DNA from: Pedococcus sp. 5OH_020 | GTDB lineage: Bacteria; Actinomycetota; Actinomycetes; Actinomycetales; Dermatophilaceae | Assembly: GCF_027812955.1 (NCBI RefSeq) | Contig: NZ_JAPYZV010000002.1 | Span: forward strand, 415,469-479,468 | DNA: 64,000 bases | Reading direction: 5' to 3' | In this document: positions 18,135 through 27,991 of the stretch, piece after piece | How positions within the stretch are numbered: position 1 is the first letter of the stretch | How the letters are laid out: each line of letters starts with the position of its first letter | Notes under the pieces: generated by a model | Seen by the model: only the letters and a program-made list of their open reading frames with translations | Databases searched by the model: none | Told to the model about the DNA's origin: nothing | Program-made: the position numbers and the translations under genes

Positions 18135-19631
18135 ATGGCCTCCTTCCCGTCCGTGCGCTGCTCCATCGTCCCGCCATACCTGCTGCGTGCTCTGTCCGAG
18201 CACTCGGACGAGGCGGTGAGGGAGCTGGCCCGCCGCTCGCTGGAGCACGACCATGCCCTGCGTCAGCGGCGGACTGGGCATACACCGCGAAGTGCCTCCA
18301 CGCCTGAACGCGCGGGGCGCCAGGGGATGCAGGGCCCTCGTACGGACGCTGGCACGGGACCGCAGCGGACGATCGGGGACGCCCGAGGGTTCGAGACCAC
18401 ACCAGGCACGCCCGTCCGTCGTGAAGGCCAGGGCCCGGTGGGGGACGCGGCTGCTGACGAGGCCTACGACGGGTTCGGGAAGACCTGGGAGCTCTTCGAC
18501 CGCGTCTACGGCCGAGACTCGCTCGACGGCAAGGGGCTGGCCCTCCTGGGCACCGTGCACTACGGCAAGGACTACGACAACGCCTTCTGGGACGGTAGCC
18601 AGATGGTCTTCGGCGACGGCGACGGCACCGTGTTCACCCGGTTCACCATCGCGGTCGACGTGATCGGCCACGAGCTGACCCACGGGGTGACGGAGTACAC
18701 GGCCGGTCTGCAGTACCAGGGCCAGTCGGGAGCGCTCAACGAGTCCCTCTCCGACGTCTTCGGTTCGCTCGTGAAGCAGCGGGCGCTCGGTCAGAGCGCC
18801 GACCACGCTGACTGGCTCATCGGTGAAGGGCTCTTCACCCCCTCGGTGCACGGGGTGGCTCTGCGCTCGATGAAGGCTCCGGGGACGGCGTACGACGACC
18901 CGCAGCTGGGCAGGGACCCGCAACCCGCCACGATGGACGGCTACGTCGACACCACCGACGACAACGGCGGAGTCCACTTGAACTCCGGGATCCCCAACCA
19001 CGCGTTCTACCTCGCGGCCACGGCCATCGGCGGCCACGCCTGGGAAGGCGCGGGACACGTGTGGTTCGACGTCCTCACGGGAGGGCGCCTGCCCTCGACC
19101 TGCGACTTCGCCACGTTTGCCGCGGCCACCGTCTCCGCGGCGCAGGCGCGCTATGGCGACGGCTCAGCGCAGGCCGAGGCCGTCCAGCATGCGTGGGACA
19201 CGGTGGGTGTGGCGGCGCGACCCTCCACGGCGTCGACGCCTGACTCGAGCGGGTCGGCGCCTGACTCACGTGGGTCAGCGGACGACTCCGCCGCGCCGGC
19301 TCCCGACTCGCCCGGCGGCGACGAGACCGGGGGCATGGAGTCTGGCAGCGCGACCGCAGCGGAGTTCCGGCTGAGGCGTACGGGCGGCTTCGCCGGCCAG
19401 CGTCAGGAGCGCAGGGTCGTGATCGACGAGCTGTCCGACGACGATGCGCGTGACTGGCGCTCGCTGCTCCAGGGCGACCGCCTGCAGTCGCTGGTGGAGC
19501 CGGTGCGCGAGGTGCCGGACTCCTTCGTCTACCACCTGGCGTTCCCCCCGGAGGCGGACGAGGTCGACCTGCCGGAGCACGGCATACCGCGGACGGTGCG
19601 GGAGCTGTTCTCGCGGACCTTGGGGACCTGA
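18135..19631 (+). CDS. M4 (thermolysin/protealysin-like) metallopeptidase fused to an emfourin-like C-terminal domain
   Basis: 498 residues. A short protealysin-type pro-segment opens with CSIVPPYLLRALSEH, and there is no signal peptide. The M4 catalytic domain carries H179-E-L-T-H183, the third zinc ligand E203 in NESLSD, and the catalytic His H281 in GGVHLNSG. A Ser/Asp/Pro/Gly linker (about 375-405) leads to a C-terminal domain (about 409-498) with the emfourin look: FRLRRTGGFAG, a mid L-DD-AR-W, and PDSFVYHLAF. Emfourins are protein inhibitors of protealysins, usually encoded next to the protease; here the two are one chain. I start at ATG 18135 on AGGA spacing and on the conserved pro-segment. 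Confidence 0.85.
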   Translation: MASFPSVRCSIVPPYLLRALSEHSDEAVRELARRSLEHDHALRQRRTGHTPRSASTPERAGRQGMQGPRTDAGTGPQRTIGDARGFETTPGTPVRREGQGPVGDAAADEAYDGFGKTWELFDRVYGRDSLDGKGLALLGTVHYGKDYDNAFWDGSQMVFGDGDGTVFTRFTIAVDVIGHELTHGVTEYTAGLQYQGQSGALNESLSDVFGSLVKQRALGQSADHADWLIGEGLFTPSVHGVALRSMKAPGTAYDDPQLGRDPQPATMDGYVDTTDDNGGVHLNSGIPNHAFYLAATAIGGHAWEGAGHVWFDVLTGGRLPSTCDFATFAAATVSAAQARYGDGSAQAEAVQHAWDTVGVAARPSTASTPDSSGSAPDSRGSADDSAAPAPDSPGGDETGGMESGSATAAEFRLRRTGGFAGQRQERRVVIDELSDDDARDWRSLLQGDRLQSLVEPVREVPDSFVYHLAFPPEADEVDLPEHGIPRTVRELFSRTLGT

Positions 19632-22060
<2,429 letters not shown>

Positions 22061-22251
22061 CGGTATGTGGGGTGTCCACGAGTGCCCGGGTGACAGCGCC
22101 TTCGCGGCAGTGCGCGCTCGGGCCTACCCTCCGCCCTCCGCTTCCCTCCGGGCTCCCGCCAGGCCCTCCACGGCCCTTCGGGCGCACAGCCGCTTCTGTC
22201 GGTCTCCGTGGGCGCTTCGAGCTATGACTCTGTCGAACAGCAAGGATCTTC

Positions 22252-25008
22252 ATGACTGACGTGACACCGCCGATCGAGTTCGACCGGACGGAGGCCATCG
22301 ACCTCAACACCGAGATGCAGCGCAGCTACATCGACTACGCGATGACGGTCATCGTGAGCCGCGCTCTGCCGGATGTGCGCGACGGGCTGAAGCCGGTGCA
22401 CCGCCGGGTGGTCTACGCGATGTTCGACGGCGGGTACCGGCCGGACCGCGGCTACAACAAGTGCAGCCGCGTCGTCGGCGAGGTGATGGGCCAGTACCAC
22501 CCGCACGGTGACTCCTCGATCTACGACGCGTTGGTCCGCCTCGTCCAGGACTGGTCGATGCGCTACCCGCTGGTCGACGGCCAGGGCAACTTCGGCAGCC
22601 CGGGCGACGACCCTGCCGCCGCCCCGCGGTACACCGAGTGCCGGATGGCGCCGCTGGCCATGGAGATGGTCCGCGACATCGACCAAGACACCGTCGACTT
22701 CCGCGACAACTACGACGGCAAGACGCAGGAGCCGGTCGTCCTGCCCAGCCGGTTCCCGAACCTGCTCGTGAACGGCTCGTCCGGGATCGCGGTCGGGATG
22801 GCGACGAACATCCCGCCGCACAACCTGCGCGAGGTGTCGGCCGCCGCCCAGTGGCTCCTGGCCAACCCCGAGGCCTCGCGGGAGGAGACGCTCGACGCCG
22901 TGCTGTCCCGGATCACCGGACCGGACTTCCCGACGGGCGCACTGATCCTCGGGCGCAAGGGGATCGAGGAGGCCTACCGGACCGGACGCGGCTCGGTCAT
23001 CATGCGGGCCGTCGTGGAGGTGGAGGAGATCCAGGGGCGCCAGTGCCTCGTCGTCTCCCAGCTCCCGTACCAGGTCAACCCCGACACGCTCGCCCAGAAG
23101 ATCGCCGAGCTGACCAAGGAGGGCCGGCTGTCCGGGATCGCGGACATCCGCGACGAGACGTCCGGCCGCACCGGGCAGCGGCTCGTCATCGTCCTCAAGC
23201 GGGACGCAGTTGCGAAGGTCGTGCTCAACAACCTCTACAAGCACACCCAGCTCCAGACCAACTTCGGCGCTAACATGCTGGCGCTGGTCGACGGGGTGCC
23301 GCGCACGCTGCCGATCGACGCGTTCATCCGGTACTGGGTTGACCACCAGATCGAGGTCATCGTCCGCCGGACGCAGTTCCGCCTCCGCAAGGCCGAGGCC
23401 GACATCCACATCCTGCGTGGGCTCCTCAAGGCGCTGGACGCCCTCGACGAGGTCATCGCCCTGATCCGGCGCTCCTCGACGGTGGAGATCGCGCGCGACG
23501 GCCTGATCGAGCTGCTCGGTATCGACGAGGTCCAGGCCCGCGCGATCCTCGACATGCAGCTGCGCCGGCTGGCCGCCCTGGAGCGGCAGAAGATCATCGA
23601 CGACCACAACCGGCTCGAGGCGATGATCACGGACTTCCAGGACATCCTGGCCAGGCCGGACCGCCAGCGCACCATCGTCTCCGACGAGCTCGCCGACATC
23701 GTCGGCAAGTACGGCGACGAGCGTCGCACCCGGATCGAGTTCTTCGACGGCGACATGTCGATGGAGGACCTGATCCCGGAGGAGGACGTCGTCGTCACCA
23801 TCACGCGCGGCGGGTATGCCAAGCGGACCCGGGTCGATGCATACCGCTCGCAGGGGCGTGGCGGCAAGGGTGTCCGCGGAGCCCAGCTCCGCGGCGACGA
23901 CATGGTGGAGCACTTCTTCACCACGACGTCGCACCACTGGCTCCTGTTCTTCACCAACCTCGGCCGCGTCTATCGCGCCAAGGCGTACGAGCTGCCGGAC
24001 TCAGGCCGTGACGCCAAGGGCCAGCATGTGGCGAACCTGCTGGCCTTCCAGCCTGACGAGCGGATCGCGCAGGTTCTCGATATCCGCGACTACGCCGAGC
24101 AGCCCTACCTCGTGCTCGCCACGAAGAACGGCCTCGTCAAGAAGACCCGCCTGGCCGACTACGACTCACCGCGCAGCGGGGGCCTCATCGCCGTGAACCT
24201 CAGGGAGGGTGACGAGCTGGTGGCGGTCGACCTCGCGTCGCAGACCGACGACCTGCTGCTGGTGTCGCGCAAGGCGCAGTCCGTACGGTTCCACGCGACT
24301 GACGAGCAGCTCCGCCCGATGGGCCGCGCCACCAGCGGCGTGACCGGTATGCGGTTCCGGGGGAACGACTCGCTGCTGTCACTGAGCGTCATCCACGAGG
24401 GCGAGGACCCGGACGTGTTCGTGGTCTTCGAGAACGGCATGGCCAAGCGCAGCCCCGCCTCGGACTGGACCCCGAAGGGACGAGGTGGCCTCGGAGTCAC
24501 CGTCGCGAAGATCACCGAGCGCAACGGTGACCTCGTCGGGGCCCTGACCGTCGGCGAGGACGACGAGGTCCTGGTCATCATGGGCAAGGGCAACATCGTG
24601 CGGATGCCGGTGCACCCGGTGACGCGCACAGGGCGGAACACGCAGGGGATGAAGTTCGCCAACCCGGGTAATGCAGACTCCGTGGTGGCCGTCGCTCGGA
24701 ACCCGGAACGCACTCCTGAGGAGGTCGCAGCCGAGGCTGCACAGGTGGAGCCCGTCACCGCGGCCGAGGCCGCCGTCGACGGGAGCGGGGTCACCGGTGC
24801 GGCTGACCCGGGCGCCGAGGTGGGCGCCGACGAGGTCGCGTTCGCCGCGGACCCGGCCGAGGTCGTCCTTCCGGTGTCCGATGGGAGTGCCGCGGACGAC
24901 TCGGGGGCCTCGGATGCCGTACCGTCGTCTGAGAACGAAATGGGCGTGGATGGTGCTGCGGAGGCGCCGGAGGTGCCCGGTGACGACGGCAGTGGAGGTA
25001 CCGAGTGA
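22252..25008 (+). CDS. gyrA: DNA gyrase subunit A
   Basis: A 918-residue breakage-reunion subunit. The catalytic tyrosine is Y127 (APRYTE). The quinolone-resistance region reads [10 protein letters not shown] at 83-92, with serine at 88 and aspartate at 92, i.e. the drug-susceptible residues at the two classic positions. The C-terminal beta-pinwheel carries a GyrA box-like QGRGGKGV. From about residue 825 an acidic Ala/Glu/Asp/Gly-rich tail of about 90 residues extends beyond the usual end. GTGA overlap couples it to the DUF3566 gene. Confidence 0.97.
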   Translation: MTDVTPPIEFDRTEAIDLNTEMQRSYIDYAMTVIVSRALPDVRDGLKPVHRRVVYAMFDGGYRPDRGYNKCSRVVGEVMGQYHPHGDSSIYDALVRLVQDWSMRYPLVDGQGNFGSPGDDPAAAPRYTECRMAPLAMEMVRDIDQDTVDFRDNYDGKTQEPVVLPSRFPNLLVNGSSGIAVGMATNIPPHNLREVSAAAQWLLANPEASREETLDAVLSRITGPDFPTGALILGRKGIEEAYRTGRGSVIMRAVVEVEEIQGRQCLVVSQLPYQVNPDTLAQKIAELTKEGRLSGIADIRDETSGRTGQRLVIVLKRDAVAKVVLNNLYKHTQLQTNFGANMLALVDGVPRTLPIDAFIRYWVDHQIEVIVRRTQFRLRKAEADIHILRGLLKALDALDEVIALIRRSSTVEIARDGLIELLGIDEVQARAILDMQLRRLAALERQKIIDDHNRLEAMITDFQDILARPDRQRTIVSDELADIVGKYGDERRTRIEFFDGDMSMEDLIPEEDVVVTITRGGYAKRTRVDAYRSQGRGGKGVRGAQLRGDDMVEHFFTTTSHHWLLFFTNLGRVYRAKAYELPDSGRDAKGQHVANLLAFQPDERIAQVLDIRDYAEQPYLVLATKNGLVKKTRLADYDSPRSGGLIAVNLREGDELVAVDLASQTDDLLLVSRKAQSVRFHATDEQLRPMGRATSGVTGMRFRGNDSLLSLSVIHEGEDPDVFVVFENGMAKRSPASDWTPKGRGGLGVTVAKITERNGDLVGALTVGEDDEVLVIMGKGNIVRMPVHPVTRTGRNTQGMKFANPGNADSVVAVARNPERTPEEVAAEAAQVEPVTAAEAAVDGSGVTGAADPGAEVGADEVAFAADPAEVVLPVSDGSAADDSGASDAVPSSENEMGVDGAAEAPEVPGDDGSGGTE

Positions 25009-25517
25009 GCACGCCAGGCCCGACGAGCACTTCGTCCCGCCCCATGGGTGGGGCGCAGTCCGGCGTGAGCAGCCCCTCCCAGGTCGGCGGACCGAGGACC
25101 AACGGCTCGCCCACGCGTCCGGCGGGCGGGCCCGCGGGAACGGCGCCGGCGCGCGCCAGGCGGGTCAAGCTGACCGTCTCCCGTGTGGACCCCTGGTCGG
25201 CGATGAAGATGTCCTTCCTCATCTCGGTGGCTCTGGGCATCGCCGGAGTCGTCATGGTGGCGGTCCTGTGGATGATCCTCTCCGGGATGGGCGTCTTCTC
25301 CGAGGTCAACCGCCTGGTGGGGACCATCTTCAACGACTCCCAGAACCCGTTCGACATCATGGACTACCTCGGCTTCGGCCGGGTGCTGTCCCTGTCGATC
25401 GTCATCGGAGTCATCGACGTCATCCTCATGACCGCCCTGTCGACCCTCGGTGCGTTCCTCTACAACATCTGCTCCGCGCTGGTCGGCGGCCTCCAGCTGA
25501 CCCTCACCGACGACTGA
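25005..25517 (+). CDS. DUF3566 membrane protein
   Basis: 170 residues. A Pro/Ser/Gly-rich cytoplasmic leader (1-50) is followed by [18 protein letters not shown], the DUF3566 hallmark, and then two membrane segments (about 68-92 and 125-155) with a short loop between. This family is always found after gyrA in actinobacteria; its function is not established. It overlaps the gyrA stop by four bases. Confidence 0.9.
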   Translation: MSTPGPTSTSSRPMGGAQSGVSSPSQVGGPRTNGSPTRPAGGPAGTAPARARRVKLTVSRVDPWSAMKMSFLISVALGIAGVVMVAVLWMILSGMGVFSEVNRLVGTIFNDSQNPFDIMDYLGFGRVLSLSIVIGVIDVILMTALSTLGAFLYNICSALVGGLQLTLTDD

Positions 25518-25533
25518 TCTCCCATGCTGGCCA

Positions 25534-25551
25534 GCGCCCTCGGGAGGGCGC
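25534..25551 (+). terminator. Hairpin after the gyrA-DUF3566 unit
   Basis: GCGCCCT (25534-25540), loop CGGG, AGGGCGC (25545-25551): a 7-bp perfect GC stem 17 bases after the stop. No T tract. Confidence 0.5.
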
Positions 25552-25702
25552 GGTAGCGAGCCTGGGGGCTCCGTCCGGGGCTGCCTCGACGGTGCTCGAG
25601 CGGGTCCCCTGGGCGGTGCTGACCGTTTTGGTGGAGGGTATGCCGGTGCTGTAACCTCGTGCCTCGCGTCACCTCCGGTGGCGCAGCGGAGATTGGGCTC
25701 AC

Positions 25703-25779
25703 GGGCCTATAGCTCAGACGGTTAGAGCGCTTCCCTGATAAGGAAGAGGCCACAGGTTCAAGTCCTGTTAGGCCCACCA
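25703..25779 (+). tRNA. tRNA-Ile (GAT anticodon)
   Basis: A complete cloverleaf: the acceptor GGGCCTA pairs with TAGGCCC, D-arm AGCTCAGACGGTTAGAGC, anticodon GAT at 25737-25739 in loop CTGATAA, T-arm ACAGGTTCAAGTCCTGT, and an encoded CCA end (25777-25779). The usual position downstream of gyrA. Confidence 0.97.
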
Positions 25780-25823
25780 ATCCCGATCCCCGCGGGTTCC
25801 TCTGCGAGGGAAGGCGGACGGCC

Positions 25824-25943
25824 ATGAAGAAGATCCTTATCCTCATCGCGACTGCTGTCGGGGCTGCGGCGATCCAGAAGAAGCTCAAGGCCCAGCAGGC
25901 CGAGAAGGACCTCTGGTCCCAGGCGACCGACTCCCCCAAGTAG
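25824..25943 (+). CDS. DLW-39 family small protein
   Basis: 39 residues, beginning MKKILILIATAVGAAAIQKK and ending with the characteristic EKDLWSQATDSPK. This tiny actinobacterial family is named for its DLW motif and length of 39 and sits between gyrA and the tRNA genes. The N-terminal half is hydrophobic enough to act as a membrane anchor. Function unknown. AAGG and GCGGACGGCC precede the ATG. Confidence 0.85.
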   Translation: MKKILILIATAVGAAAIQKKLKAQQAEKDLWSQATDSPK

Positions 25944-25989
25944 AGGTCCGCAACACCGGCGGCCCGGCTAGACCGGGTCGCTACCCTTC

Positions 25990-26065
25990 GGGGCCATGGC
26001 GCAATTGGTAGCGCACCTGCTTTGCAAGCAGGGGGTTAGGGGTTCGAGTCCCCTTGGCTCCACCA
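25990..26065 (+). tRNA. tRNA-Ala (TGC anticodon)
   Basis: The acceptor GGGGCCA pairs with TGGCTCC, anticodon TGC is at 26023-26025, the T-arm is GGGGTTCGAGTCCCC and CCA is encoded. The gene is complete. It stands immediately before a tyrosine integrase gene pointing at it, and is the attachment target of the island that follows. Confidence 0.97.
26040..26065 (+). other. Probable attL site (3' end of tRNA-Ala)
   Basis: The T-arm and acceptor 3' half of tRNA-Ala is the usual crossover region for tyrosine integrases of this type. Integrase and excisionase genes follow within 80 bases. No second copy of this sequence is found up to 64,000, so the right end (attR) lies outside the window. The exact core cannot be set without attR. 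Confidence 0.55.
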
Positions 26066-26071
26066 CAGGTC

Positions 26072-26107
26072 AGAGGCCTTCTCCGCTTTGCGGGGAGGGC
26101 CTCTTTC
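26072..26107. terminator. Terminator between tRNA-Ala and integrase
   Basis: AGAGGCC-TTCTCCGC and GCGGGGAG-GGCCTCT form a 15-bp stem with one G-T type mismatch region around a TTT loop, followed by TTT. It ends transcription from the tRNA and, from the other side, that of the integrase. Confidence 0.75.
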
Positions 26108-26141
26108 GCGCCCGTACTGCTGCAAAGTACTGCAGTGGTGG

Positions 26142-27347
26142 TCATCCGAAGGCCTCCCCCAGCCGCTTGAGGGCCTCCCGTGTCGTGGCGGACGAGACCT
26201 GCGAGTAGATGTCCATCGTCACCGCGATCTTGCTGTGACGGAGGATCGCCATGGCCACTCGAGGGTGGACGTCGAGCGCGACCAGCAGGCTCGCGCAGGT
26301 GCGGCGGGTGGCGTGAACGGGGATGACGGGAACGCCAGCCTTGCTCGCTCGGGTCTTGAAGGCGCGGTGGAAGTTCCGAGGATCCAGGGCATCGCCGAAT
26401 CGCGTCGTGAGGACAAGGCCGGTGCCCGCCCATGCCTCGCCTGAGGCCAGCCGCAGGCGCGCCTCGGTCCGACGACGGTCCTCGAGGGCCCGGACGCAGA
26501 GGTCCGGCAGCGGAAGTGGCGCGTCGGACGATGGTGTCTTGGTCTGTCGCCGGACCAGCTCGCCCTTGACCCGCTGGACCTGCCACGCGATGCGCGCCTC
26601 CCCGTGCTCGAGGTCAAGGTCCTCCCACGCCAGTCCGAGGAGCTCGCCGCGACGCAGGCCGAGGATGAGCAGCAGGACGTAACCGGCGTACATCGGGTCG
26701 CCGTCGGTGCGTGCGGACTCGAGGAACTGCCTCGCCTCCTCGACGGTCCACATGACGCGCTTCCCGGCTCGTGGCACCGGCACGCGGACCAGCCCGGCTA
26801 CGTTCCTCGACACCAGCTCTTCGCGCATGGCCTCGCTGAGCATGCTCCGGAGCACTGTCCAGGCTTGGTGGACAGTCCACTCCGAGGCGATCTGGTGGCA
26901 GCACTGGCCAACCGCGCAGCACCGCGGACTCTCGCGCGCCGCATCCTTACCTTGGGCGCAGCACTGGCACCGTTGCTTGAGATCGTTGAGCCAGAGCCGC
27001 ACGTCACGGACGCTCAGCCGGTCGAGACGCTTCACGCCCAGGTCGGGGACGATGTACAGGCGGGTGAACAGCTCGTAGTTGGCGGCCGTGGTCGGTGCCA
27101 AGTTGGGCGCGACGACGTCACGCAACCAGCCGACGGCGAACTCCTCGAGCCGCGGGACCTTGGTGGTCACCGGCCCGCGGCGTGCCTGCTCCTGGAGCTG
27201 GACCCACTTGTCGTGGACCACTTCGCGCGTCTTGCCGTACACAGTCTTGCGCTGGCGTCGTCCCTGCGGCGTCGTCACCCACACCTGCGCGGCATAGCCA
27301 TTGCGGTAGGGGTAGATCGTCCCCTCGCCGTTGTGCCGCCTGGTCAT
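26142..27347 (-). CDS. int: Site-specific tyrosine recombinase (integrase)
   Basis: 401 residues. The N-terminal arm-binding AP2-like part opens RRHNGEGTIYPYRNG. The core-binding domain at about 70-180 contains an unusual cluster of eight cysteines (CQCC ... RCCA ... CC) typical of some actinobacterial integrases and possibly zinc-binding. The catalytic domain carries R in LGLRRGE, H-x-x-R in HATRRT, H in LRHSKIA and the nucleophile Y in MDIYSQV. All active-site residues are intact. The start ATG overlaps the xis stop by one base. The direction, toward tRNA-Ala, is that of an integrated element. Confidence 0.93.
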   Translation of the reverse strand: MTRRHNGEGTIYPYRNGYAAQVWVTTPQGRRQRKTVYGKTREVVHDKWVQLQEQARRGPVTTKVPRLEEFAVGWLRDVVAPNLAPTTAANYELFTRLYIVPDLGVKRLDRLSVRDVRLWLNDLKQRCQCCAQGKDAARESPRCCAVGQCCHQIASEWTVHQAWTVLRSMLSEAMREELVSRNVAGLVRVPVPRAGKRVMWTVEEARQFLESARTDGDPMYAGYVLLLILGLRRGELLGLAWEDLDLEHGEARIAWQVQRVKGELVRRQTKTPSSDAPLPLPDLCVRALEDRRRTEARLRLASGEAWAGTGLVLTTRFGDALDPRNFHRAFKTRASKAGVPVIPVHATRRTCASLLVALDVHPRVAMAILRHSKIAVTMDIYSQVSSATTREALKRLGEAFG

Positions 27348-27550
27348 CAGCGGTCTGCCTCTGACTCCGCGACCTTGAGCGCGACGTACTCGTCCACCCA
27401 CTCGGGCAGGATCCGGCGGAGTTTGCCGTCCTTCACGGACTTGAGGTCGCCAGACAGGATCGCCATGCGGACCTTCGTCTCTCCGTACCCCAGCATCTCG
27501 GCGACCTCCGCGACCGTGTGCCAGCGCCTCGTCAACACCAAGTCAGACAT
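27347..27550 (-). CDS. xis: Excisionase / helix-turn-helix DNA-binding protein
   Basis: 67 residues with a MerR-like excisionase HTH: WHTVAEVAEMLGYGETKVRMAI then LKSVKDGKLRRI, the wing and the anchor helix PEWVDEYV. Start ATG 27550 with AAAGGAG nine bases before it. TGATG overlap with int, so the two are made together and would set the direction of recombination. Confidence 0.85.
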   Translation of the reverse strand: MSDLVLTRRWHTVAEVAEMLGYGETKVRMAILSGDLKSVKDGKLRRILPEWVDEYVALKVAESEADR

Positions 27551-27991
27551 GATCGGCTCCTTTCGTCCGTGGTGACCGCGTCCACTGTCATGGAACGCTT
27601 GGTTTCGCCAATAGCTAGACAACGGCTTTCAGGGGGCACCATCTGAGTTCGCCATCGGTCCACCCGGTGATCAAGGTCCTCGCCGGCGACTGTGGACAAG
27701 GCGGAACGCCGACGGCTCTGCTGTCACAGGTCTGGGGCCGGACGTGCAAGACGATCCGCACGTCGCGACTCCAACCCCGGTTCACCGCTCGCATCCCCCG
27801 GGCCACCTCGACCACCCCACTCCCTGGCGCAGTCCCTCATCGTCGGGCCGCTCTGCTCGGCCCGCCCCATCCACCACACGACCCCAGCGATCCACCGACA
27901 CCTTGTCCACGGCCCATCTCGTTTCACACGTCTGGCACCAGTGGTGAGCCGTGGGGATCAGGTGGTGCCCCCGACAGCCCGTTGTCCTGTC
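27551..27991. other. xis-relaxase intergenic region (expected oriT location)
   Basis: 441 bases with no convincing gene; frames that extend the relaxase upstream show only Pro/Arg/His-rich, non-conserved sequence. An oriT and the promoters of xis-int and of the relaxase are expected here, but I could not identify a clear nic-type inverted repeat by eye. Confidence 0.4.
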
